In this document: positions 9,582 to 18,268 of the stretch, one piece after another | Layout: every line of letters begins with the position of its first letter | How positions within the stretch are numbered: the stretch's first letter is position 1 | Assembly (NCBI RefSeq): GCF_000689375.1 | Contig: NZ_CBQZ010000004.1 | Span: 1 to 64,000, forward strand | Source: Cardinium endosymbiont cBtQ1 of Bemisia tabaci | GTDB taxonomy: Bacteria; Bacteroidota; Bacteroidia; Cytophagales; Amoebophilaceae | Length of the DNA stretch: 64,000 nt | Direction of reading: 5' to 3' | Notes under the pieces: generated by a model | Seen by the model: the letters and a program-made list of their open reading frames with translations, nothing else | What the model was told of the DNA's origin: nothing | Database searches by the model: none | Program-made: the position numbers and the translations under genes

Positions 9582-10166
9582 ATGAAAGTAATAGAGATTT
9601 TAGGGTATAAAAGAGCAAATCTCGGTAAGGCCGAATCTAAAAAACTAAGAACAGCTGCACAAGTCCCAGGGGTATTATATGGTGGTACCGAGCAAGTACA
9701 TTTCCATGTACCTATGGTGCTTTTACGTGATTTGATTTATACACCTCATGCCCATTTTGTAGACCTCAATATTGAAGGATCCATCTACAGATGTATTTTA
9801 CAAGAGATGCAATTCCATCCAGTAAGTGAAATGATGTTGCATGTGGATTTTTTGCAAATTTTTGATAGTAAAAAAATTAAAATGGATATCCCAACCGCAT
9901 TTGTTGGGAAAGCAATTGGTGTAGCCAAAGGAGGGGTGCTTGCTAAGAAGCAAAGAAAATTGCCTATCTCAGCTTATCCAAAGAATATGCCATCGATCGT
10001 GGATATCGATGTTTCTCATCTTGATTTGGGACAAATTGTACGGGTGCATCAAATTCCAATGGCAAATTATACTATTTTAGCCTTGCCTAATACACCAGTC
10101 GCCTCTATTGAGATTCCAAGGGCATTGCGTAGTGCAGCTAGTAAAGAGGAGAAAAAAGGGAAGTAA
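9582..10166 (+). CDS. rplY: 50S ribosomal protein L25/CTC
   Basis: A 194-residue protein with the N-terminal 5S rRNA-binding L25 domain (about 1-92) and the C-terminal CTC/TL5 beta domain (about 98-185). The hallmark segments are GVLYGG at the start and HVDFLQI in the middle, and the tail is basic. L25 binds 5S rRNA in the central protuberance of the large subunit. The gene is followed by pth 67 bases downstream, a common pairing of rplY and pth. The preceding repeat element ends 22 bases upstream. The length is normal for the CTC form. Confidence 0.95.
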   Translation: MKVIEILGYKRANLGKAESKKLRTAAQVPGVLYGGTEQVHFHVPMVLLRDLIYTPHAHFVDLNIEGSIYRCILQEMQFHPVSEMMLHVDFLQIFDSKKIKMDIPTAFVGKAIGVAKGGVLAKKQRKLPISAYPKNMPSIVDIDVSHLDLGQIVRVHQIPMANYTILALPNTPVASIEIPRALRSAASKEEKKGK

Positions 10167-10233
10167 TCATAAATTGCCTTTTGGGGTGGTTTTGAAGCAG
10201 TACCATCAATAGCCATAGCGTCTAAAATAACCT

Positions 10234-10791
10234 ATGAAATTACTACTAGTTGGATTGGGAAACATTGGTTCAGAATATGTTCATACTAGGCATAATGTAG
10301 GATTTTTAGTAGTGGACCATTTAGCAGCTCAACAAAAAGTTACTTTTCAAGTAAGTCGGTTGGCTGCTATCTCTTCTTTTGCCCACCATCCATATCAAGT
10401 ATATATGATTAAACCTACCACTTATATGAATAATAGTGGTAAATCCGTTCGCTATTGGTTGCACTACTTAAAAATACCAGTTGAACAAAGTTTGACGATT
10501 GTAGATGACATCGCCCTTCCTTTTGGTAGAATGCGTTTGCGGACGAAAGGTGCTGATGCAGGCCACAATGGCCTAAAAAGCATTGCCCATGCTCTGGCTT
10601 CAAACCACTACCCACGTCTTCGAATAGGTATTGGAAATGATTTTCCCAAAGGTAAACTTTCGGATTTTGTTTTAAATAATTTTAATGAAAAAGAATTACA
10701 AACAATAGATGACCACTTGGATAAAGCTTGTGAAATATTAATGGCTTGGTGTAATAAAGGCATTGTAGATGCTATGAACCTGTTTAATTAA
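10234..10791 (+). CDS. pth: Peptidyl-tRNA hydrolase
   Basis: A 185-residue protein that frees tRNA from prematurely released peptidyl-tRNA in the cytosol. The catalytic His20 lies in THRxNVGF-like context (TRHNVGF), with the partner residues N10 (GLGNIG), N66 (TYMNNSG), D92 (VDDIALPFG) and the Asn of GHNGLKS. The conserved YPRLRIGIG block follows. The length is typical of bacterial Pth. It is probably co-transcribed with rplY. Confidence 0.95.
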   Translation: MKLLLVGLGNIGSEYVHTRHNVGFLVVDHLAAQQKVTFQVSRLAAISSFAHHPYQVYMIKPTTYMNNSGKSVRYWLHYLKIPVEQSLTIVDDIALPFGRMRLRTKGADAGHNGLKSIAHALASNHYPRLRIGIGNDFPKGKLSDFVLNNFNEKELQTIDDHLDKACEILMAWCNKGIVDAMNLFN

Positions 10792-10851
10792 ATAAAATAT
10801 AGCGTATCTATTCAGATTAATTCGGTGTATCAAAAAATAAAATATAAATCA

Positions 10852-10973
10852 AGCCCTGTTAAAAAATTTTGAACCCAGTGCTTATAGATAGCACGCCAAG
10901 CCATTTGGTACGGAACCTAAGGAGTGGATTTTTCAACTCTAAGCAGGGCTTTCAAAACTTTTTATACAGGGCT
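10852..10973. repeat. 122-bp inverted-repeat element (MITE-like)
   Basis: The left arm (10852-10873, AGCCCTGTTAAAAAATTTTG and two more bases) is matched by an inverted right arm (10951-10973) with only a few mismatches. About 77 bases lie between the arms. No coding capacity and no clear target duplication. It may be a small non-autonomous element or a large transcript hairpin downstream of pth. Confidence 0.45.
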
Positions 10974-11366
10974 ATTTTTGTACTTCTTAAGAAGATGATG
11001 TTTACAGGTGATTGAACAAATATACCCTAAGCGCTACTAAAGTCATCAGGTTTATTTATGGTTTTTAGCGCCTAATAGGCCCACTATATTCACACCACCT
11101 TTTGCTTCATCAAAGCCACTGACCAAGTGAAAAGTAACACTAAGACTTAATCTTCTTTTGCAATAGCGTTTTGCAAATTTGTAAAGCATTGCAAGCTTAA
11201 AGCAAATACTATTTTCGTATTTAACACACTTCTTCACCTGACTAAATACCATGACATTTTTACATTATATTTCTTTATCAAGTTATCTTTCTCATATTAG
11301 AAAAAAAACTTGATCATTGTCTATCATTACAATAATGATGGTGTTATGTATCTAGCCTTATAAAGG
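10974..11366. other. Intergenic region between pth and the HU-like gene
   Basis: Nothing convincing is seen. A 66-codon minus-strand frame at 11052-11252 has no recognisable motif. Confidence 0.3.
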
Positions 11367-11654
11367 TTATGTAGCACCAGCTGCTTTAATTTTTGCTGCA
11401 AAAAACTTAGAATGCTTAAAAAATGGAATATAGTGTTCCTCTACAACAATAGCTGTATTGGTACTAATGTTACGCCCAATTTTTTTAGCACGTTTCTTTT
11501 TAGAAAAACTACCAAAACCACTAAAATGTACGCGATGATCATCTATTACAGCATCTTGAATAACACGAAATAATTCATCGATCGTATTTTTAACATCTTC
11601 TTTATCAATCCCTGTTTTCCGAGCGATTGCTAAAATTACTTCTGATTTGGTCAT
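11367..11654 (-). CDS. HU/IHF-family DNA-binding protein
   Basis: A 95-residue protein from the ATG at 11654 (TKSEVILAIARKTGIDKEDV), which gives the standard HU length; a longer frame to 11723 adds 23 residues that do not fit the family. It contains the HU dimerisation helices, the GFGSF turn (HFSGFGSFSKKKRAKKIGRN) and the C-terminal helix. The usual DNA-intercalating Pro region of the beta arm reads NISTNTAIVVEEHYIPFFK, as in Bacteroidota paralogues. HU-like proteins bend and compact DNA. It is divergent from tRNA-Asp. Confidence 0.88.
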   Translation of the reverse strand: MTKSEVILAIARKTGIDKEDVKNTIDELFRVIQDAVIDDHRVHFSGFGSFSKKKRAKKIGRNISTNTAIVVEEHYIPFFKHSKFFAAKIKAAGAT

Positions 11655-11818
11655 GGTATATACAGATTTAAAAATTATATAGCCATTTATGTAGATGGGT
11701 GGGTTAGTGTTAAACCCATTCACACTATGCTATGATAACAAGTTCATTATTATGCTGTGAATTTACATGAGACAGTTTGAACTTGCAATTATTTTCCTGT
11801 ATAAAACGATTATTATTT

Positions 11819-11849
11819 TTGATAAATAATAATTTATACATTAAATTTG
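11819..11849 (+). promoter_or_regulatory. Promoter of tRNA-Asp (Bacteroidota type)
   Basis: TTG at 11819-11821, 20 bases of spacer, then TAAATTTG at 11842-11849. This matches the Bacteroidota sigma-ABfr consensus TTG/TAnnTTTG. The predicted transcript would start about 25 bases before the tRNA. Confidence 0.65.
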
Positions 11850-11881
11850 TACTTCACCGTAGGAGTTTGTAGAAGTTTTAC

Positions 11882-11955
11882 GGTCTGGTAGTTCAGTTGG
11901 TTAGAATGCCTGCCTGTCACGTAGGAGGTCGCGGGTTCGAGTCCCGTCCAGACCG
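11882..11955 (+). tRNA. tRNA-Asp (GTC)
   Basis: A 74-nt cloverleaf: acceptor stem GGTCTGG/CCAGACC with discriminator G, D arm GTTCAGTTGGTTAGAA, anticodon loop CTGTCAC with GTC, and T arm GCGGGTTCGAGTCCCGT. The CCA end is not encoded. It is bacterial in character, which matters because the AspRS in this window is of eukaryotic type. Confidence 0.97.
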
Positions 11956-12173
11956 CTTTTATCCGAGGTTAAGATAGAAAAATTGTTCTGCTAATACCTA
12001 TAAAAGGTTGCTTATATAAATAAAATTATACGTAGATCTACTATAGAGCTATACATTAATAGCCTAATCGATGGATAAGGTGGTAGTTAGTTGTCTAAAT
12101 ATTTGGATGGACTATACGTATCGCTGTTTGACCTGCTACTTTCTTAGCTTTTTCTATTTTTATACCATTGCAC
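11956..12173. other. Spacer between tRNA-Asp and the DUF4293 gene
   Basis: No feature is seen apart from whatever promotes the next gene. Confidence 0.3.
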
Positions 12174-12632
12174 ATGATTCAAAGAATTCAATCGCTATAT
12201 TTAGGTATAGTTTGTATCGCTATGGCTGCTTTTTTGAACGTTTCAGTTTGGGTAAAAGTAAGCTTAGACCGTATTTGTACCATGAAGTCCTATGGGCTTA
12301 TTCTTTCTACAGATCAATGTATTATATTCCCCTATGGTTGTTGTGCTTTATACTGCTGTTGGCTTATGGGAACAGCAATGTATGCCATCACCCAGCATAA
12401 CCATAGAAAGTTACAACTCCATTTAACTACCCACATCAGCTTGCTATTAATTGTACTAGGGGTGGGTATTTGGATGTTGGTTAACAAGGCTAATGCTGCC
12501 TATTTGCCAGATGGATATAGCAGCTATAAAATAGGCATTCTCTTTCCATTTATCGCTTTGATAGCCAATCTATTGGCACGGCATCACATTCAAAAAGATA
12601 TCCAATTGGTTGATCAGGATTCCTTGCGCTAG
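12174..12632 (+). CDS. DUF4293 family membrane protein
   Basis: A 152-residue protein beginning MIQRIQSLYL at the ATG (12174), the typical start of the Bacteroidota DUF4293 family; a TTG two codons upstream is less likely. It has four hydrophobic segments (about 8-28, 45-65, 80-100 and 115-135) and the family's end LVDQDSLR (usually ..D..LR). It is an inner-membrane protein of unknown function. No operon partner is evident; a tRNA-Arg gene lies convergent downstream. Confidence 0.8.
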   Translation: MIQRIQSLYLGIVCIAMAAFLNVSVWVKVSLDRICTMKSYGLILSTDQCIIFPYGCCALYCCWLMGTAMYAITQHNHRKLQLHLTTHISLLLIVLGVGIWMLVNKANAAYLPDGYSSYKIGILFPFIALIANLLARHHIQKDIQLVDQDSLR

Positions 12633-12733
12633 GAGAAGAATATTACCCATTGAGCCATATTGGGCCTATTTTTGGGTTTATCTATACCTTATTTGTTTAG
12701 ACTACTCGTGTGGCTTTCTTATAATTCGAATTG

Positions 12734-12807
12734 TGCGCTCGGAAGGATTCGAACCCTCAACCTTCGGAGCCGAAATCCGACGTTCTATCCGGTTGAACTA
12801 CGAGCGC
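12734..12807 (-). tRNA. tRNA-Arg (TCG)
   Basis: Read on the minus strand: acceptor GCGCTCG/CGAGCGC, discriminator A, D arm GTTCAACCGGATAGAA, anticodon stem TCGGA/TCCGA with loop TTTCGGC (anticodon TCG, which reads CGN Arg codons) and T arm GAGGGTTCGAATCCTT. It lies between the DUF4293 gene and lolD. Confidence 0.95.
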
Positions 12808-12892
12808 GTGACCAAAATTTATATATTTACAGTCTATTTTTTGCAGCAGAGTCTTAAATTTCAAGTAAAAATACAAAATTTTATGCATATAT

Positions 12893-13549
12893 ATGCTTGT
12901 AGCCAAACAAGTCTGTAAATCTTACCATGGATATAAAATCCTGAAACAGATCGATCTATCCATCCATACCGGGGAGATGGTGGCCATTATGGGGCCCTCT
13001 GGGGCTGGAAAAACTACCTTATTACATCTTTTATCTACATTAGACAAGCCAGATAGTGGCCTTTTAACACTGGATGGCATAGATCTTATAGCACTGAAAG
13101 GCCGTGCATTGGCGACATTTAGAAATAAAAAAATAGGATTTGTTTTTCAGTTTCATAACCTTTTACCCGAATTTACAATTTTTGAAAACATTTGTATACC
13201 AGGCTATATTGGTGCTTTTTCTAAAAAAGAGGTAGTCCAAAAAGCCAGTTACCTTTTAGATTTACTCGGTATTAGCCATCGAAAAAATCATTTACCAGAA
13301 GCTGTTTCTGGAGGCGAGCGACAGCGTGCCGCTGTGGCTAGAGCATTGATCAACCACCCATCTATTGTTTTTGCTGATGAACCCAGTGGTAATCTTGATT
13401 CGAAAAATGGAGAAATGCTACATGCGCTTTTCTTAGATCTTTCTAAGCGGCTCAAGCAAACTTTCGTTTTGGTAACCCATAACCAATCGTTGGCAACTAT
13501 TACAGATAAAATTTTATTATTGCAAGATGGTATATTGAAGCCCGCTTAA
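12893..13549 (+). CDS. lolD: ABC transporter ATP-binding protein, LolD-like
   Basis: A 218-residue ATPase with Walker A GPSGAGKTT at 34-42, Q-loop Gln86 (FVFQFHNLLPEF), signature SGGERQR at 139-145, Walker B IVFADEPSGNLDS at 158-170 and switch His in VTHN. The FQFHNLLPEFT region and the GNLDS element are typical of the MacB/LolD/FtsE group. LolD drives LolCE in releasing lipoproteins from the inner membrane. The membrane partner is not in this window, so assignment within the group is an inference. The start codon lies 86 bases from the tRNA-Arg gene. Confidence 0.85.
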   Translation: MLVAKQVCKSYHGYKILKQIDLSIHTGEMVAIMGPSGAGKTTLLHLLSTLDKPDSGLLTLDGIDLIALKGRALATFRNKKIGFVFQFHNLLPEFTIFENICIPGYIGAFSKKEVVQKASYLLDLLGISHRKNHLPEAVSGGERQRAAVARALINHPSIVFADEPSGNLDSKNGEMLHALFLDLSKRLKQTFVLVTHNQSLATITDKILLLQDGILKPA

Positions 13550-13643
13550 AGCTGCAGCAGGTAATCCCCTAAACCATGGGGCGATTATGATCGCTTAAAA
13601 AGAAAAAAATAGTTCATTTTAAATGTAAAAAATCAATCCTATC

Positions 13644-14663
13644 ATGCAATCTCCACAAAAGATTCTAGAAGATTTGCAAAAAAATAGCTATGCGCCTATT
13701 TATTTTTTGCAAGGAGAAGAAGTATATTATATCGATGCCATTACGCAATATCTCGAAGAAAAACTACTGACGCCGGCTGAACAAAACTTTAATCTAACCA
13801 TTGTCTATGGCAAAGAATGCAGCATGGCTACACTGCTTACCCAGGCACGCCGTTTTCCAATGGCCGCTAGGCTACAAGTGGTTATCGTCAAAGAAGCACA
13901 AGAGATGGCAGACTTAAAAAGCGCTATGGGCCAACAGCTATTATTGCATTATGTGCACCATCCACAACCTACTACCCTGTTGGTTTTTGCACACAAATAC
14001 AAAACAATAGATGGAAGAAGTGCTTTTGGGAAAGCGTTAAGCAAACACAATGTATTGGTTACCTCTAAAAAACTATATGATGCACAATTGCCTTCTTTTA
14101 TCAAGTCCTTTGTACAAAATCTTCAGCTGTCTATCACAGAACAAGCGGTTTGCTTAGTAGAGGCCTATATAGGTAATGATTTAACAAGAATAGCTAATGA
14201 ACTCCATAAGTTACGTATTAACCTCACCGCAAACAGTACAATTACCGATGATACCGTAGAAGCTTATATAGGGCTGCACAAGCCTTTCAATCTATTTGAA
14301 CTACAAAAAGCCATTGTTCAGAAAGATTATCCCAAAAGTTACCAAATGATTGGTATTTGTGCATCTAGTTCCAAAGAACATGCTGCGTTACCTATTGTAA
14401 CCATTTTATACAATTTTTTTGCCAAGCTACTGGTATTGCACCAAACCAAAGAAACTATTCCTACTAAGATTGCGCAACAAGTTGATATACATCCCTATTT
14501 TATAAAAGGGTACCTTAATGCGGTTCAAAAGTATACATTGCACCAAACCATGGATAACATAACCTATCTCCATCAAGCGGATCTACAATTAAAAGGCATT
14601 AATTCCAATATGAATGATTACCAAATTATGAAAGAATTAATTTTTAAATTAATGCACCCTTAG
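13644..14663 (+). CDS. holA: DNA polymerase III subunit delta
   Basis: A 339-residue protein with the HolA layout: an N-terminal RecA-like domain starting PIYFLQGEEVYYIDAITQYL, the central stretch FPMAARLQVVIVKEAQEM, the lid region EAYIGNDLTRIANELHKL, and the C-terminal collar domain (NLFELQKAIVQKD.. YPKSYQMI). Delta opens the sliding clamp within the clamp loader. The N-terminal LxGEE block replaces a Walker A, as expected for delta. Its length is typical of Bacteroidota. It sits 94 bases after lolD in the same direction. Confidence 0.93.
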   Translation: MQSPQKILEDLQKNSYAPIYFLQGEEVYYIDAITQYLEEKLLTPAEQNFNLTIVYGKECSMATLLTQARRFPMAARLQVVIVKEAQEMADLKSAMGQQLLLHYVHHPQPTTLLVFAHKYKTIDGRSAFGKALSKHNVLVTSKKLYDAQLPSFIKSFVQNLQLSITEQAVCLVEAYIGNDLTRIANELHKLRINLTANSTITDDTVEAYIGLHKPFNLFELQKAIVQKDYPKSYQMIGICASSSKEHAALPIVTILYNFFAKLLVLHQTKETIPTKIAQQVDIHPYFIKGYLNAVQKYTLHQTMDNITYLHQADLQLKGINSNMNDYQIMKELIFKLMHP

Positions 14664-14702
14664 ATTGACTTGTAAAAAGCCAATAAGTTCTATTCCGTAA
14701 CT

Positions 14703-14731
14703 GCTATTTTGCATATAAAATGTAAAATAGC
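14703..14731 (+). terminator. Hairpin downstream of holA
   Basis: GCTATTTTGCAT pairs with ATGTAAAATAGC (12 bp, one G-T pair) around a 5-nt loop, 40 bases after the holA stop. There is no strong T run, so it may be a terminator or a 3'-end stabiliser. Confidence 0.4.
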
Positions 14732-14890
14732 TATGCTAGCGTAGCAAGATAAAATAGAAATCCCTATTTTGGAGCTATAGAATGTACGAACCATTTTTAT
14801 AAATGTAGTCCATTGTGGGCGCTTTCTTATCCAGTTTAGTGGTATACGCATATTGACCAGTTTGCTATAGGACCAAAACTGTTACTGTGG

Positions 14891-15158
14891 TTTATTGTCT
14901 CACTTTGGGAGAAAAACCCCGCACTTGCAGTGCGTCGTTTCAACATATTTGGCAATTAAAGGTTCAATTTTATAAAAAAGTAATCTGTTTGTAAAAAATT
15001 CTAGTACTTTTACAGATCAACTGATCAAGGATTATGTTGATAGACATGGATAAATAGAAGATCAACTTGGAGATTTTCAAGTCGAAAACTAGCTGTGGCT
15101 AAGGCATTCATGCCGTAATCTTAAGCCCTGTATTTGCAATGCAGGGTGAGTTAACTTT
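14891..15158 (+). repeat. Three-hairpin repeat element, copy 2
   Basis: A 268-bp element nearly identical to copy 3 (50345-50609). Three hairpins are conserved: CGCAC-TTGCA-GTGCG near the left end, GGCAT-TC-ATGCC, and CCCTGTATT-TGC-AATGCAGGG near the right end. It ends GTTAACTTTG, 16 bases before the start codon of the 1010-residue TPR protein and in the same orientation. No coding potential and no terminal inverted repeats. Confidence 0.75.
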
Positions 15159-15173
15159 GAACCTAATATACTT

Positions 15174-18100
15174 ATGATACAACCAATATATGCGGTTATG
15201 GCAATGGCCATTTTCTTAATGAGTATCCCTTATAAAGGATTTGCTTTAACCAATCATTCGTCTGTTGCATTTCCAGAAGCTATCTTTCATGAAGGGCTGG
15301 TGCAGTTTGACGAACAGCAATATGATACGGCTCAAAAGTACTTTGAAACTTATGCAAACCAGCAGTCTAAAAAATATAAGCAAGAAGAAGCTTCCTATTA
15401 TTTAGTCTTATCTGCTTTAGAAAACAAAGATCCACATATAGTTATGCTATTACAATATTTTATAGTAAAACATCCTACCAGTCCACATCTAGAAACCGTG
15501 CGTTATCATTTGGCCCATTGTTTTTCTCAAGCAGGTTTGTGGGATAAAAGCCTCATCTTATATCAAAATATTAATCCAGATCGCTTAGCACCTAAAGCAC
15601 GCGCAGCTTTTCAATATGCGATAGGACATACCTATTTGCAATTAAAAGATTGGGGAAATGCAAAAAAAAGCTTTTTAGCTATTAACCACAAAACCCATCC
15701 TTATTATTATCCTGCACAATTACAGATGGCTTATATAGCTTTTGAGCAAGGAGATTATGATGGTGCGCTGGTCGCGCTACAAATGGCCAACAAAAAATAC
15801 AGACAAGAAACCCAAAGTTTGATTTTAAAGGTATATCATAAAGCAGGAAATTTTTCATCATTATTAGCCTATGTACAAAATTGTCCGGCCTCATCTTTTG
15901 GCAAACAAGATCAACTTCTTATTGCGGATGCCTACTTTTTCCTCAACCAATATCAAGCAGCTGTTCTCCACTATCAGGCAGCCTTAGATAAAGATACCGC
16001 CCGTATGACATGGGCTAAGCTGGGCCATGCGTTATATAAAACGGAACAATACCCTCAAGCAGAGACTTGTTTTCAGCAATTGGTAAAAAAGGAGGATCAT
16101 GCCGGTCAAATTGCTGCCTACTATAGTGGCCTAATCTATGAAAAACAAGGAAATCTTCCAGCAGCAATAGCTGCTTTTTGCCAAGCTGGACGGCTAAAAT
16201 TTGATCCGGCCATAAGCGATTTAGCAGCTATTAAAGGTGCAGGCTTACGTTACCAACAGGGCGCTATTGCAGAGGTTATAGAAACAATGACGGCTTTTAT
16301 TCAAGCCCGACCAGAGAGTGAAAATCTTTCGGCTGCACAGACCTTACTGGTAACCTGTTACTATAAAATAAGGGCCTATCAACGGGCCATAGATTATATG
16401 GCCGCACTACCCTATAAAACAGAACCACTCTTAAGATTATACCAAAAAGTACTCTTTTATGAAGGATTAGCAGCATACAATGCAGATAGATTTGATGCTG
16501 CTATAGCATACTTAAAGCAATCGCTAATTTTCCCTTTTAAACCCGCTTTGGTGTTACAAGCTCAGTTTTGGTTGGGAGAATCCTTTTCTGCCGTTGGCGC
16601 ATATGAAAAAGCTTTAAGCTTTTATAAAAAATATCGGCAACAAGATGATTTACATACACTTTATTATGCAAAAAACCTATATGGATTAGCCTATAGTTAC
16701 TTTAACACGGGCCATTATACCACTGCAGCCCAAACTTTTGAAGCCTATATAACGATTACCCAAAAACAGCCTGCTGCTACCCATTATGATGCCATACTTC
16801 GGTTGGCTGATTGTTCTTATGTAAAAAAAGATTACGAGGAAGCCCTTAGGCGCTATGCACGTGTCTATACCTATCATCCTGCCCATGTTCGCTACCAAGA
16901 AGCTTTGATTTACGAGATATTAGGAGACAAACTGCAGGCAGAGCGTTGCCTACAAGAAATATTCATCCATCATACAGATACCAAGTATTATGAAAAAGCA
17001 TGTTATCATAAAGCTTGCACTATATTCAACGCAGGCCGCTATGAAGCAGCCATTCAATCATTTAGCCACCTTATCCAACGGAAGCCAACCAGTGATTTAC
17101 AACCAGAGTTATTAATCAAACGAGGACTTGCTTATGAAAATCTTAAAAAATACCAATCTGCTGCTGCAGACTACCAGGCAATTTTAGACGAATATCCTAC
17201 TCACCTCCATGCAGAAAGTGCTTTAATGGCGTTATGCAATCTGTTTGCTGTGCAAGGAATCCCTGAAAAATCAGATGTATATTTAAAAAAATATGCCCAT
17301 GTAACGCAAAAACTGGCTAGCCATTCCGATGAGCAGACCATTGGTGCGGCCAAACGTCTCTTTTATAATCAGGCTTATCATAAAGTGTTGCAAAAACTGG
17401 CTGCTTTTGATAAGGACTATCCTTCTAGTCAGTGGCTTGCAGAAGCCTATTTTTTAATGGCAGAAAGCTATTATAGGCTGCAAAAGCAGGACCCAGCTAT
17501 ACGTTATTATAAAAAGATAATAGCTGCCCCCCAAACTACTTTCCATAAAAAAGCATGGTTAAGAATGGCTGATCTAGCTTATCAAGGCAAGCGTTTTCAA
17601 GAAGCCATTACCCATTACCAAAAATTACAGAAGATGGAACTGACAAACAAAGAATATCATTATACTTTAATAGGGCTTATAAAGGCTAGTTTTAGCCTAA
17701 AAAAATATCAAATTACCACACCTGCTTGTTTACAATTGTTGAATAATCCTAAGGATGCACCAGTTGAAACCATCCAACAGGCTGGGCTTTATCTAGGCAA
17801 AATAGCCTTGCAACGGTCAGAATATAAGCGTGCTGCAAGCCATTTTTTAAAAGCTAGTAAGCCATTGCATACCGTTACAGCATCAGAGGCACAATATCTA
17901 TTGGCCCATACAGCATTTAAACGAAAAGCTTATACCACTTCTTTAGATATTTTGTTTGATCTAGTAGAAAAATATCCGCACAACATGCATTATATAGATG
18001 GAGCTTTTTTGCTAATGGCAGACAATTACCTAATGTTGGGGAATCTTATACAAGCTAAAGCTACTTTGGACTCTATGATTCAGCAATCGAAAAATAAAAA

Positions 18101-18206
18101 GAATATTGCAGTTGCTAAGCAAAAAAAGTCTAAGGTGATCGCTCAGCTCAAAGCAGTAGATAGGGCCACTAAGCAAGCGCCATCACACCCCAAAAGTGCG
18201 CCATAG
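15174..18206 (+). CDS. Large exported TPR-repeat protein
   Basis: A 1010-residue protein with a signal peptide (about 1-25, ending YKGFALT). The rest consists almost entirely of tetratricopeptide units, more than twenty helix pairs (for example EQYPQAETCFQQLVKKED, ADRFDAAIAYLKQSL, YRLQKQDPAIRYYKKII). It ends in a basic Lys-rich tail. Long TPR proteins of this layout are common in Bacteroidota envelopes and serve as assembly scaffolds; the exact role is unknown. It is preceded by repeat copy 2, which may supply its leader. It is convergent with the E1 gene, with a 62-base gap. Confidence 0.85.
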   Translation: MIQPIYAVMAMAIFLMSIPYKGFALTNHSSVAFPEAIFHEGLVQFDEQQYDTAQKYFETYANQQSKKYKQEEASYYLVLSALENKDPHIVMLLQYFIVKHPTSPHLETVRYHLAHCFSQAGLWDKSLILYQNINPDRLAPKARAAFQYAIGHTYLQLKDWGNAKKSFLAINHKTHPYYYPAQLQMAYIAFEQGDYDGALVALQMANKKYRQETQSLILKVYHKAGNFSSLLAYVQNCPASSFGKQDQLLIADAYFFLNQYQAAVLHYQAALDKDTARMTWAKLGHALYKTEQYPQAETCFQQLVKKEDHAGQIAAYYSGLIYEKQGNLPAAIAAFCQAGRLKFDPAISDLAAIKGAGLRYQQGAIAEVIETMTAFIQARPESENLSAAQTLLVTCYYKIRAYQRAIDYMAALPYKTEPLLRLYQKVLFYEGLAAYNADRFDAAIAYLKQSLIFPFKPALVLQAQFWLGESFSAVGAYEKALSFYKKYRQQDDLHTLYYAKNLYGLAYSYFNTGHYTTAAQTFEAYITITQKQPAATHYDAILRLADCSYVKKDYEEALRRYARVYTYHPAHVRYQEALIYEILGDKLQAERCLQEIFIHHTDTKYYEKACYHKACTIFNAGRYEAAIQSFSHLIQRKPTSDLQPELLIKRGLAYENLKKYQSAAADYQAILDEYPTHLHAESALMALCNLFAVQGIPEKSDVYLKKYAHVTQKLASHSDEQTIGAAKRLFYNQAYHKVLQKLAAFDKDYPSSQWLAEAYFLMAESYYRLQKQDPAIRYYKKIIAAPQTTFHKKAWLRMADLAYQGKRFQEAITHYQKLQKMELTNKEYHYTLIGLIKASFSLKKYQITTPACLQLLNNPKDAPVETIQQAGLYLGKIALQRSEYKRAASHFLKASKPLHTVTASEAQYLLAHTAFKRKAYTTSLDILFDLVEKYPHNMHYIDGAFLLMADNYLMLGNLIQAKATLDSMIQQSKNKKNIAVAKQKKSKVIAQLKAVDRATKQAPSHPKSAP

Positions 18207-18268
18207 ATTTCTAAGAAATTTTGATAGATCTAAAAAATTTTATGTGCCTTGCGTAGGCTCTGTTTCAC

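Noticed and set aside
11052-11252. 66-codon minus-strand frame between pth and the HU-like gene
   Set aside because: No motif, no start context and no family resemblance that I can name.
12610-12918. Plus-strand frames of 102 and 65 codons reading through the tRNA-Arg gene
   Set aside because: They run through a well-formed tRNA on the other strand; such frames (with SEGFEPST-like text) are a known artefact.
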